Positions 9,434-18,234 of a stretch of DNA of 64,000 nucleotides are shown here, piece after piece (within the stretch, counting starts at the first letter, position 1; every line of letters begins with the position of its first letter). This stretch comes from Verrucomicrobiia bacterium. Lineage in GTDB: Bacteria; Verrucomicrobiota; Verrucomicrobiia; Opitutales; Cerasicoccaceae. Below the pieces are notes generated by a model that ran no database searches, was not told where the DNA came from, and was given only the letters and a program-made list of their open reading frames with translations. Location: NCBI GenBank assembly GCA_030432235.1, contig JAUIHT010000004.1:124001-188000 (forward strand). Reading direction: 5' to 3'. The position numbers and the translations under genes were made by a program.

Positions 9434-10963
9434 ATGCGTATTCTCTATATTGATATCGATAGCCTGCGTCCCGACCACCTCGGCTGCTACGGCTACCATC
9501 GCAACACCAGCCCTACACTAGATCAGATCGCCTCGGAAGGCGTGGTCTTTGAGCGCTGCTATACTCCGGACGCCCCATGCCTTCCTTCCCGCACGGCGTT
9601 TTACTCGGGTCGCTTTGGTATCCATACCGGCGTGGTTGGCCATGGCGGCACTGCAGCCCAGCCAAAAATCGAAGGACCTCTCCGTGACTTTCGCGACGTT
9701 TTCGATAACCAAGGGCTGGCTCGCCAACTCCAGAAACTAGGGCTTCATACTGCGATGATCAGCCCCTTCGGCCAACGTCATGCCGCCTGGCATTTCTATG
9801 CCGGCTTCAATGAAATTCATAACACCGGCGAGGGCGGCATGGAATCAGCCGAGACGGTCCAGCCCATCGTGGATAAGTGGATGGCCGACAACGCAGCCAA
9901 GGATAACTGGTACCTTCATCTCAATTATTGGGATCCACACACGCCCTACCGCGTACCTGTAGACATTGCTAATCCCTTCGAGAAAGAGCCACTGCCTGCA
10001 TGGCTGGACAACGACGAGCTCATCACCCGCCACAATAAGATCGTCGGTCCGCACACCTCACTTGAGATCGGTATGTACAATGACAAGGTAAGCCCGGAAT
10101 ACCCGCGCCATCCAGGCAAGGTCACAGACAGAGCCTCCATGCGCCGCATGATAGATGGCTACGACATGGCTGTGCGTTATGTCGACGACCAGATCGCCAA
10201 AATCGTCGACGCCCTCAAGAAAGCCGGAGTGTACGACGACACCGCCATTATCATCTCAGCCGATCATGGCGAGAACCTGGGCGAGCTGGGTATCTACGGA
10301 GACCATGGCACCGCCGACGACACCACTTGCCGCGTCCCTATGATCATCAAATATCCCGGTGGAGCCGAGGGTGTGCGCAATACACAGTTCCACTATAATC
10401 TCGACCTCGCCCCCACCCTCATGGAACTCCTCGGTGGTGAAAAGCAGCCGCTTTGGGACGGTGAATCCTACGCCGATGCCATCGCCCGGGGTAAGGACAT
10501 CGGACGCGACGAGGTCGTCTTCAGCCAATGTGCTCACATCTGCCAACGTTCCGTACGCTGGGGCAAGTGGCTCTACATGCGTACCTACCACGATGGTTTT
10601 CGCCTCTTTCCCCAAGAGATGCTCTACGATCTCGAAACGGATCCACACGAGCAAAACAATCTCGCGGAGTCCCACCCGGAGATCTGCCGCGAGGGCCTGT
10701 GGCGCCTCTCACGTTGGCACGATGCTCAAATGCAGAAGATGGCCGTCGAAAGCAACGACACCGTCGATCCGCTCTGGACAGTCATCCGCGAAGGAGGGCC
10801 TTACTACGCCCGCCTCGCCCCCGATAGCAGCCCGGGCTATCCCCGCATCTCCGGCTTCGAAAAATACATGAAGCACCTCAATGCCACCGAACGCAAAGAG
10901 GGCGCTGATGCGCTACGCAAGAAGTATGCGCAAAGAATCGCTGGACTCTCTCCTACAAAGTAA
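9434..10963 (+). CDS. Type I sulfatase, cytoplasmic form
   Basis: A 509-residue sulfatase. LYIDIDSLRPDHLG gives the N-terminal metal-binding Asp residues; APCLPSRTAF carries the formylglycine site (Cys49-Leu-Pro-Ser-Arg53); IISADHGENLGELG is the later metal site. There is no signal peptide. It follows the tandem GH-A-like glycosidases on the plus strand with a gap of 45 bases, so it is likely the last gene of that operon. It is not closely similar to the other four sulfatases here, so it probably removes sulfate from a different position on the glycan. The precise S1 subfamily cannot be assigned by eye. Confidence 0.92.
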   Translation: MRILYIDIDSLRPDHLGCYGYHRNTSPTLDQIASEGVVFERCYTPDAPCLPSRTAFYSGRFGIHTGVVGHGGTAAQPKIEGPLRDFRDVFDNQGLARQLQKLGLHTAMISPFGQRHAAWHFYAGFNEIHNTGEGGMESAETVQPIVDKWMADNAAKDNWYLHLNYWDPHTPYRVPVDIANPFEKEPLPAWLDNDELITRHNKIVGPHTSLEIGMYNDKVSPEYPRHPGKVTDRASMRRMIDGYDMAVRYVDDQIAKIVDALKKAGVYDDTAIIISADHGENLGELGIYGDHGTADDTTCRVPMIIKYPGGAEGVRNTQFHYNLDLAPTLMELLGGEKQPLWDGESYADAIARGKDIGRDEVVFSQCAHICQRSVRWGKWLYMRTYHDGFRLFPQEMLYDLETDPHEQNNLAESHPEICREGLWRLSRWHDAQMQKMAVESNDTVDPLWTVIREGGPYYARLAPDSSPGYPRISGFEKYMKHLNATERKEGADALRKKYAQRIAGLSPTK

Positions 10964-11043
10964 ATAACAGCCGGGGCTAGAAAGCCTCTGCCTCAGCAAC
11001 AATCGCGTCATTCATCACGGCAACTTAAACGTGCCCAGACAGA

Positions 11044-11074
11044 TAAAAAAAGCCGCCACGATCCCGTGGCGGCT
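11044..11074 (-). terminator. Rho-independent terminator
   Basis: A perfect 10-bp stem, AGCCGCCACG / CGTGGCGGCT, with a 4-base loop at 11051-11074. On the minus strand it is followed by a run of T residues. It lies about 40 bases after the stop of the PEP-CTERM gene at 11116-11916 and probably also slows transcription arriving from the plus-strand sulfatase. Confidence 0.85.
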
Positions 11075-11115
11075 GAAGCTTTTATACACTTCTGTGACAG
11101 TACCGTTGAGGCGGC

Positions 11116-11916
11116 TCAACTCCGTTTGCGGCGCTGTAGCACGAGCAGGAGTACGGCCACCAAGCCAAAGGCAACAGCATAGGAAGCCGGTTCAGGAACA
11201 GGCGTAACGGTGCCATCAATGACGATATTGTCGAAGCGGTGGAGCAGTTTTTCGCTGCCCGCATTCACACCGTCATTCATATACAAACGGAAGATGGTCG
11301 TCCCCGTTAGAGCATCGTAATTACTATCGAGCGTTGCCACGACATTGTTGGGACCGGAAGAACCGGTATCGGCAGCTATCGTACCAGCGACGTCCGTAAA
11401 AGTGTAGGACGTCAGTGTCTCCGTGTAAGAGTCAACATCGGAACGCAGAAACGACTTAAAGAAGGCTACCGGGCCTTTGTTAACCTCGACGTCCACCGCG
11501 GTGTAGTCATAGCTGACGGAAGTGATGTCCAACTGGAACCCATCGTCAACCGTGACGGTAAACTGGAAGTAATCGTCCACCGCCAGTACACTGGCTTCAT
11601 TGTCGGCATCGGTATAGTCACCTGCCGTCACCACCGGGCCGTTGAACCCAGTATTAGTGCGCACGAATAGATCTTCGCCTGTGGAACTGCGCCCTGCACC
11701 GTTCGTCATCGAGATACCCGCGCCTTTCGTCATGTCGCTGGCGGCAAGATTGGCCGTGGACACTGTGGGACTGGTGTCAGTGGCGAAGTCCCAGGTGACA
11801 ATCGGAGCCGCCGTGACAAAACTTGAAAAAGAGACCAGCGCCAACAGGGACACGGAAAGCTTGAGGAACCGCAACGGGTGGAGTGAACGTGATGAGGGTA
11901 GATTATGTATGCTCAT
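11116..11916 (-). CDS. PEP-CTERM sorting domain protein
   Basis: A 266-residue exported protein. The signal peptide spans about residues 17-37 (LKLSVSLLALVSFSSFVTAA). The body is beta-rich, Asp/Thr/Ser-rich and low in Cys, and the end carries VPEPAS, a hydrophobic segment and an RRKRS tail, the classic PEP-CTERM anchor handled by exosortase. Such proteins sit in the outer envelope or extracellular matrix. No enzymatic motif is seen; a carbohydrate-binding fold is possible but not shown. It stands alone, with its own terminator and about 148 AT-rich bases upstream. The exosortase is not in the window. Confidence 0.85.
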   Translation of the reverse strand: MSIHNLPSSRSLHPLRFLKLSVSLLALVSFSSFVTAAPIVTWDFATDTSPTVSTANLAASDMTKGAGISMTNGAGRSSTGEDLFVRTNTGFNGPVVTAGDYTDADNEASVLAVDDYFQFTVTVDDGFQLDITSVSYDYTAVDVEVNKGPVAFFKSFLRSDVDSYTETLTSYTFTDVAGTIAADTGSSGPNNVVATLDSNYDALTGTTIFRLYMNDGVNAGSEKLLHRFDNIVIDGTVTPVPEPASYAVAFGLVAVLLLVLQRRKRS

Positions 11917-12064
11917 GGTAGAATCATAGGGCTGAGGTTTACAATTTTGGTATTTTTTGTCGATTTATTTATCAAAGGTCAATGTTTTTTTGTTCTGTCT
12001 AAACCAAGTTTTCGCCGATTTTGCGCTAAAGGATGAGACGTAGGGCCCAACTTTCTTCCCGCAT

Positions 12065-12823
12065 TTAATCCAAACCCAATCGTAAGAGGTCCAAGCCCGG
12101 CCCCTCCAAAGTCCTGGGATAGATGAAAAATAGAGTATTCTTGTTTTTGAAGCGCTTATACTTACGAAACAGCTCCCTTCGCCAGCGACTCTCATCGGTC
12201 TGCTTTGCGATGACAATAGCCTCCAGATGATTGTCTATAATCTTGGGTGTGCGGACCGCCGAGGCGCCGGGTTGCAATTCAAACACATCTCCCCCGAGTG
12301 AACATCTCACCACCGACGACGAGAGATTCATCACCAAGGCATCGTCATTTGATATACCGTCAAAGGGATAGGGAACCGCCGCAACCTTATAGCGAACGCC
12401 ATCCAATGGAAAGAGGACAAAAAGAAATTCCTTCACTCCTCTTGGTAAAGTTAGCGTTGCGGCTACGGGGCTTGCTGCCTCCTCACCCCCTATCCTCTCG
12501 CCCGCATAAAGCATGAACTCGGGCACACCGGAATACTTATACCAATCCGAAAACATGCCTTCCTGCAGCTCAACAGTGGCTGGTGTCATTCCGCTGTTCA
12601 GGTAGTAAAGAGAAAAAGTCCCCTCTTCCTTGTCAACGGACCCCATTTCCTCACCGTGATCGGGACCCGTTCTGGAAGGCCCTTGGTAATAAGGCGAAAA
12701 TTGTTGCGGCCAGCTAAACACACGAAAGCGGACGCTAATGATTTCCTCATCCTCTTTTGCCCCAGCAACTACAGCACAGAGCCAGACGCAGAAGAATGTG
12801 ATGTATGCCTTCGGGAAAATCAT
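12065..12823 (-). CDS. Exported hypothetical protein coupled to the Verru_Chthon A-like gene
   Basis: A 252-residue protein with a signal peptide (residues 5-22, ending AVVAGAKE). The rest is a mostly beta sequence with no recognised motif and a basic stretch near the C-terminus (RWRRELFRKYKRFKNK). Its ATG overlaps the stop of the 1087-residue upstream gene by four bases (ATGA), so translation is probably coupled and the product may act with that prepilin-like protein. No function can be assigned from sequence. Confidence 0.8.
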   Translation of the reverse strand: MIFPKAYITFFCVWLCAVVAGAKEDEEIISVRFRVFSWPQQFSPYYQGPSRTGPDHGEEMGSVDKEEGTFSLYYLNSGMTPATVELQEGMFSDWYKYSGVPEFMLYAGERIGGEEAASPVAATLTLPRGVKEFLFVLFPLDGVRYKVAAVPYPFDGISNDDALVMNLSSSVVRCSLGGDVFELQPGASAVRTPKIIDNHLEAIVIAKQTDESRWRRELFRKYKRFKNKNTLFFIYPRTLEGPGLDLLRLGLD

Positions 12824-15800
12824 ATCTCGTCATCCTCCAGCCAGCGAAAATCAACCAGCTCAAAACGGCGGCCAAAAATCCGGTTTTCATCGGTGAGGTC
12901 CGCATCACCGTCTTCCGGCGCATTCATGGAGGCATCCGTGTATTCGGGAACGCGTTGAATGATGGCTTCGCAACGGGCAGCCACCACCTCGCCGGTAATC
13001 GGCGCAATCCCCTCACCGTAGGCACGTATGCGGAAGGTATCGGACCGAGCACTGATTGAACCGCCTATGCGCGATAGAATATCGACCTGGCTAAGCCACC
13101 CGGGCAGGTCCTCGGTGCGCCAGCCTGCATGGGCTTCTTCATTGAGCTTGCTGACATTATGCTGCGACTCGAGCAATGACGCTTTGAGGTGGTCGTTGAC
13201 CGATGATTTATCAATGGCCGCAGTCAACGCGCCCTTGAGCCTGAATGCATTCTCGGATTCAGAAAAAGTGCCGTCACGGTAAGGCATACGGTTTACAAAT
13301 TCGGCCAGACTGCCGAAAGGCCCCCGCAACTTGATTTCCTCCACGATATGCTGAGCCAATTCCTGAATCTGGGCAGCACTTAGCCGTCGATAACCCTGAT
13401 AATTTACCTCATCCGTCCAGTGTGTAGTTTCGGTAACCGGCCCTCCGAACGGGGTATCATGACGTAAATAGGGCGATTGAGGATTCTCGCTGTCATGAGC
13501 ATCCATGCTTCCGTCCTGGCGCTCAATGTCCGATGCGTAGAATGAAGCCAGCATCGCCTTCCATGCCTCGACCGAAGTACTATTGATGTTAAACGCTCCG
13601 TCCAAAAGGAGATTTGCCGCCGAGGTGGTTGCATTGAGCGTTTGAGATGCAGACTGGTACGGTAGCAAGCGTGAGTTTGCCGGGTCTGGCAAGGTGGCAT
13701 TGGCTGGCAGGGTCGAGAAAAACCAGTCATCCCAGAGCGCCTCGTTCATCTTGTACACATAATCATAATGCATGCCTTTGAAGGTGAAATTTTCGGGCTG
13801 ACTTGTTGTATAAGCTCCATCCCAGTCCCGGTACAGCTCGTCTAACTCAATACTCGGATCGGCGCGTCCATTGCCAATGACATAAGTGGGAATCAAATTA
13901 TCAAAGCGCGAGTAGCGCACTGTCGCCTCAAAACTACCACCGTTATTAAACAAGGGAGCCTGGCTGAGCTGCCCGATGGAACGGAGTTGCTCACGTTCCG
14001 GTGCCGCTTCAAACAATACCGTCTGGTAATTTCCGACAATGCCATTCTCCACCTGATTGGACGCATTATCCGAAAACCCTATGGTATAGGAACTGCCTGA
14101 ACGGGAAAAATTCGTCGCATAACTGGGGTTTTGACTAACCGTGTCTCTCACGAAATCTTCAAAAATGAATGGGTTCGGGCCAAACAGTCGCGCCCTTGGA
14201 TTATGAGCCCCCACCCATTTCCAGGACTCTGGTGGCACCTCAGCATCAACCGGCCAGAATTCATCATTTTCGGAGAACAGCATGATCGACTTTAAACCGA
14301 TCGTGTATTCTAAATCCAAATCATCACTGGTTTCCTCCATGTCCACTAGGCCAACCGTGTAATTGGAAAATGGAGTATCATTCATGTAAACGGCTCGTTG
14401 CAAAACTTCGGAAGAATTGTAATCGGTGCCCAGCAATAGCTGCATCGAATGAATCCGGCTAATATTAACATCCCGAAAAAAGAACTGTATATCTCCCGAG
14501 AAGTCCGGAGGTAGCGCGACCCTAAATGGAGTCTCAAAACGAAAGCCGCCGAAACCGGGGCGAAACCCTCGCTCCAGGCGTGAAATCGCAGGTGAGGGGT
14601 TCGCGATATCGTAATCCACAAACCCCTCCTCAGGACTGTATACGATAGCTTCTCCAGGCTCCAGCCTACCACTCGTAAGATAGAAATCCGCCCTGTTTTG
14701 ATAGCCTTGCAACAGAAATGGAGGCAGCTTCACTCCTGATACTTTTACCTCTAACCGGTAAAGAATGTACTGCCAGAATTTCCACATGTTAGTAAAGCTG
14801 TTAGGATTGCTCTTAGTCTCAGTACGCGCCATCGAGACGATGTAATCCTCGCTCTCGATTGGCTCGTTGTAGGGATTCCAAAGAATCACTGCCGGGAATA
14901 GATTATAATAAATCTGAGCTTCCGCACCTTCTACGGTGTAAGTAGGAATAATGTAAATCTGAGCCCCGGCCAGTACTGGATACAGGCCTGCTTTCGTTGT
15001 GGTAGCTGCTTGCACAGGCAGCTCTCCCGTGGCGGCATCGGCCTGAAGCGCCACCCAGGAGCGCAACTGGTCCCAGTACGGACCACCGGGATCGAGAGCG
15101 GTAACGGTACCGCCCACCGGCTCGAACATGAGTCCGTCCGGTTGCGTGGACGAATCGTAGAGTGCTTTCGTTAAATCATTGCGCAGGCCCCCATCGACGG
15201 AGTTGGAGAGAACTCCCGCGCTGTAAAATGTCAGATCATGAAATCGGCTCTCGCTCTTATCACTGGCAATCGTACCGCCCTGACGCTCGGCAAAGGTCTG
15301 AAAGCTCGAAAAACCCAACGTGTTTTCCGCCATATCTGGGTTACCAGCCAACCAGCTGATATCCGTCATCGCTTCAATACCAAACCTTCCCGCGGACTGG
15401 CCGTCGTCGGTTTCCGGGGAAGCCAGATTGGCCTTGGCCTTCACCCCTTCGTCACCAACCCAATAGGCGTACTTACCGCTAAGCTGGCCATCAGTATATA
15501 GTGAAACCTTACCCGCCTCGACGGTCGTCGTGTCGCTAATCAAGTCCACCGGATCACTGAAAGCAGTCGCCCCGGATGCCACGTCACTCTCCGTGAAAGT
15601 ATGGGTGTCTGAGAATCCGGACACCAGCCACTTCCGAAAGGCAACCGAGGTTTTGCCATCAGCATCACGCTCTGAATCCCACACACCGGTCCAAAGCTGG
15701 CGCTTTCCACTCAGCCCATCCGTAAGCAATGCGCCAGAATCCGTATTCAAGTCATCGGTGTCATAAGGATTTGTGTCCTTGATTGTGGCCACAGCGCTGA

Positions 15801-16083
15801 TGCGGTTATCCGGGCCGAGGCTTTGTTGGACCTCGCCGATGGCTATTTGCATGCCTAACAATGCATTCTGGCGAGCCTGCTTCAGCATTCGGGTCTGCTG
15901 TACGGAGGCACTCTCAAGGCCAACCAACGCGGCCAAAGAGAGGATCATAAGGAGGATAAACGCCATCAGCCCAAGCGCTACAATCATGGCAAAACCTCTC
16001 GGATTGGAGCTACAACCAAGACGGCAACGGGTGCCCCTAAAATAGTTACCGACTGGGGACGACTGGAGGCTTAATCCTGACAT
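12820..16083 (-). CDS. Verru_Chthon cassette protein A-like, prepilin-like large protein
   Basis: A 1087-residue protein. Residues 28-60 carry a prepilin-like leader and membrane helix (RGFAMIVALGLMAFILLMIL), though the Glu usually found five residues after the cleavage site is missing. After it comes QNALLGMQIAIGEVQQSLGPDNR, the arrangement I associate with the Verru_Chthon cassette A family; the long remainder looks extracellular. The family was defined as the first of a four-gene cassette (A to D) in Verrucomicrobiota with type II secretion or pilus-like features. Here no B, C or D follows; the only partner is the small exported protein overlapping its stop. Its job is unknown, perhaps a pseudopilus or surface structure. 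The family call rests on motif memory. Confidence 0.78.
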   Translation of the reverse strand: MSGLSLQSSPVGNYFRGTRCRLGCSSNPRGFAMIVALGLMAFILLMILSLAALVGLESASVQQTRMLKQARQNALLGMQIAIGEVQQSLGPDNRISAVATIKDTNPYDTDDLNTDSGALLTDGLSGKRQLWTGVWDSERDADGKTSVAFRKWLVSGFSDTHTFTESDVASGATAFSDPVDLISDTTTVEAGKVSLYTDGQLSGKYAYWVGDEGVKAKANLASPETDDGQSAGRFGIEAMTDISWLAGNPDMAENTLGFSSFQTFAERQGGTIASDKSESRFHDLTFYSAGVLSNSVDGGLRNDLTKALYDSSTQPDGLMFEPVGGTVTALDPGGPYWDQLRSWVALQADAATGELPVQAATTTKAGLYPVLAGAQIYIIPTYTVEGAEAQIYYNLFPAVILWNPYNEPIESEDYIVSMARTETKSNPNSFTNMWKFWQYILYRLEVKVSGVKLPPFLLQGYQNRADFYLTSGRLEPGEAIVYSPEEGFVDYDIANPSPAISRLERGFRPGFGGFRFETPFRVALPPDFSGDIQFFFRDVNISRIHSMQLLLGTDYNSSEVLQRAVYMNDTPFSNYTVGLVDMEETSDDLDLEYTIGLKSIMLFSENDEFWPVDAEVPPESWKWVGAHNPRARLFGPNPFIFEDFVRDTVSQNPSYATNFSRSGSSYTIGFSDNASNQVENGIVGNYQTVLFEAAPEREQLRSIGQLSQAPLFNNGGSFEATVRYSRFDNLIPTYVIGNGRADPSIELDELYRDWDGAYTTSQPENFTFKGMHYDYVYKMNEALWDDWFFSTLPANATLPDPANSRLLPYQSASQTLNATTSAANLLLDGAFNINSTSVEAWKAMLASFYASDIERQDGSMDAHDSENPQSPYLRHDTPFGGPVTETTHWTDEVNYQGYRRLSAAQIQELAQHIVEEIKLRGPFGSLAEFVNRMPYRDGTFSESENAFRLKGALTAAIDKSSVNDHLKASLLESQHNVSKLNEEAHAGWRTEDLPGWLSQVDILSRIGGSISARSDTFRIRAYGEGIAPITGEVVAARCEAIIQRVPEYTDASMNAPEDGDADLTDENRIFGRRFELVDFRWLEDDEI

Positions 16084-16369
16084 AAATTGGGGTATGGTGG
16101 ATGTATAGCTAACCTAAACTGAACACAAATGAAACTATTTTTGTCTACTTATTATATTTTTATGCCAATAATGTAAACATCTTTGCGATCTCATGAAAGT
16201 AATCAAAATAAGAACCTAACATGCCATATCGGACGCCAGCCTACTAAGTTGCGCAGTAAAATCGCTCTCAATATCATGTATTCAGGAGCAAATCTCGCTT
16301 ACATCTGACTGAACAACGAAACGTCCTGCCCTCCTCGTGGCGATGTCCCGGCTAACCTAGAAGGCCCAT

Positions 16370-16433
16370 TGCGAGCTCGGGGAATCGAACCCAAAGCTGA
16401 CATCCCGTAACCCGTTGACCACCAAAAAAGTGT
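16370..16433 (-). other. tRNA 3'-end-like fragment (possible attachment-site remnant)
   Basis: On the minus strand GGGTTCGATTCCC (16380-16392 on the plus strand) matches the T-arm consensus of tRNA and is followed by an acceptor-like GAGCTCGCA. No 5' acceptor half able to pair with it lies upstream, so this is not an intact tRNA. Such 3' fragments are what integrases leave at att sites. An IS3-type transposase remnant is next to it. The bases from 16084 to 16369 show no gene or clear signal. Confidence 0.4.
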
Positions 16434-16474
16434 CTTCCCAAATAGCCCCACCGAACGCACACATATGCCCGACA

Positions 16475-16600
16475 GCGCCTGTGCGGGTGATGGCGGTTGC
16501 GTTTACGCCGCCAGTTTTCGATGATGACACGTGCTTCGGTAACTGAGAGGAACCACTCCTGCTTGAAGCACTCTTTTAATCGAACTTTTCCAAGTTTGAA
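16475..16600 (-). pseudogene. IS3-family transposase C-terminal remnant
   Basis: Translating the minus strand gives a short stretch containing GKVRLKECFKQEWFLSV followed by TEARVIIENWRRKRNRHHPH. This fits the conserved end of IS3-group OrfB integrases (pattern LRDECLN-x-HWF, then a run ending W-R-x-x-YN-x-x-RPH). No start, no upstream catalytic DDE region and no terminal repeats remain, and the frame merges into unrelated sequence on both sides. It marks an old insertion and decay event between the Verru_Chthon A-like unit and the degradation locus. Confidence 0.7.
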
Positions 16601-16632
16601 CCTTCCACCTGACCCGAGGAATCGCTTCTGAA

Positions 16633-18210
16633 TTAGCGAGTCAGGGTGTTGAATGGAGACGCAGGCAGCCCCTCCGCATTGTATAGGTTGGGCAAGGGGT
16701 CAGGCCAGGCAGCCCAAGCGTAACGCACGGCGACCGGCTCCGGTATCGAGGGCGCCTCAACCACGACCGTGTCTCCTTCGATCGAAGCCTGGGCCGAAAC
16801 GAACTTACCGTCTGCCCCCGCAACTTCAAAGCCCTGCAAGGAATCGGCAGGTTCCAGTGACTTCTGACCAACCCGAATCGGTGGCGGCGCTCCAATGACC
16901 AAGCCACCACCCACATCATCAAAGGTCAAAAATACTTTGGAGTCTTCGATCTGCATCGATTGAAAAATAGGGCCGGAATAGACGATGTCCTCGCCGTAAG
17001 CTAGGTGACGCGCGGCCAGGGCCAGACGCTGACCAACATCCACCTTGTTTTTAGGATGAGCATCGTATTGTTCTCCAATATCGATAGTGACCGCCATCGC
17101 CGTATTGGGGACTGATAGCGACCGCAATTGGGAATCACGCAACGTAGGCCAATCATTTTCCGACTTCTTGGTTTGATAGCTGGTCAATTGAACATAGAGG
17201 AAGGGAAAATCTCCCTGTCCCCACCGGCTTCGCCAATCCGCAATCATGGCAGGAAACAAAACCGCATACTCCTGCGCCCGCTCTGTACTCTGCCCGTTGT
17301 TTTCGCCCTGATACCAGATGACTCCCTTAATTCCGAAAGGGATCAAAGGATGGATCATGCCGTTGAAGAGTACCACCGGCTGACGCGGATTCGCGACGGG
17401 ACTCAGTGGCCAACGAGGCTTGGGGCCCTTCGGCTCCGGCTTTGCATTCCATTCCTTCATCGCGCGGGTCCAATCCGGCAGGGTCTCATTTTGATAGGTG
17501 TCGAGCAGCTCAGACAAATGCCCGTGCGTGTGCTCGAAGTCATCTGCGTAATGCTGAAACACGGAGGCCGACTGCAGCCCAGATAGGCTGGTCCAGGCTT
17601 CGGCGGGCGAGCCACCGCGATAAGCACCAATCAAACCCACCGGCAGCCCCTGAGTTTCATGAATCTCCTTTCCGAAAAAGTAGGCTACCGCGGAAAACTC
17701 CTTTAATTCAGGAGAGCCCGGTGCGCAAACCACCCAACGACCCTCGCAATCGTCTTGCGGGTCGAAAGAGATTTTCCGTTTCACCTGGAAAAACCGTATC
17801 TGCGGGAAATCCGCCCCCGCCAAGGCCTCTTTGGCATTGTGCGCCTGTAGCACGGTTCGCTCCATATTTGATTGACCGGCACAGAGCCAGACATCACCCA
17901 CCAGCACGTCACGAAGCACAATGCGGTTTTTGCCCGTCACTGTCATTTCCATCGGCTCTGATGAGGCTTTAAGTGCGGGTAGCGTGACACGCCACTGACC
18001 ATTTTCGTTGGCCGCTGTGCTTGCCTCATCGTCCCCGATTGAAACCTGGATTTCTTCGCCGGGCTCCGCCCAGCCCCACACCGGCAATTCCATGTCTCGT
18101 TGCAAGACCATATGGTCGCCAAAGATTGCAGGCAGGCGTACCTCCGCCCCGGCCCAACGTGGCAGGAGAAGTAACGGGCTGAAGAGGATAGCTGCAAAGA
18201 TATGCTTCAT
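16633..18210 (-). CDS. Sialate O-acetylesterase-like SGNH esterase
   Basis: Removes ester groups, probably acetyl, from a glycan. The protein (525 residues from ATG 18210; a GTG at 18216 is in frame) has a signal peptide ending WAGAEVRLP. VRLPAIFGDHMVLQRD and WLCAGQSNME are hallmarks of the sialate 9-O-acetylesterase family; Ser114 in GQSNM is the nucleophile, and an Asp-x-x-His-like element (YDAHPKNK) follows later. Length is usual for bacterial members, which often act on xylan or other acetylated polymers rather than sialic acid. It starts only 24 bases after the stop of the GH2 gene, consistent with one operon. Confidence 0.9.
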   Translation of the reverse strand: MKHIFAAILFSPLLLLPRWAGAEVRLPAIFGDHMVLQRDMELPVWGWAEPGEEIQVSIGDDEASTAANENGQWRVTLPALKASSEPMEMTVTGKNRIVLRDVLVGDVWLCAGQSNMERTVLQAHNAKEALAGADFPQIRFFQVKRKISFDPQDDCEGRWVVCAPGSPELKEFSAVAYFFGKEIHETQGLPVGLIGAYRGGSPAEAWTSLSGLQSASVFQHYADDFEHTHGHLSELLDTYQNETLPDWTRAMKEWNAKPEPKGPKPRWPLSPVANPRQPVVLFNGMIHPLIPFGIKGVIWYQGENNGQSTERAQEYAVLFPAMIADWRSRWGQGDFPFLYVQLTSYQTKKSENDWPTLRDSQLRSLSVPNTAMAVTIDIGEQYDAHPKNKVDVGQRLALAARHLAYGEDIVYSGPIFQSMQIEDSKVFLTFDDVGGGLVIGAPPPIRVGQKSLEPADSLQGFEVAGADGKFVSAQASIEGDTVVVEAPSIPEPVAVRYAWAAWPDPLPNLYNAEGLPASPFNTLTR

Positions 18211-18234
18211 GGTCACACAGGCTGAGGATATGAA

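Noticed and set aside
11941-11954. Third copy of the duplicated AT-rich promoter module
   Set aside because: Only a short ATTTTGGTATT match; the second element and spacing are absent.
16380-16433. Complete tRNA gene
   Set aside because: No 5' acceptor arm pairs with the 3' part and the anticodon arm cannot be folded.
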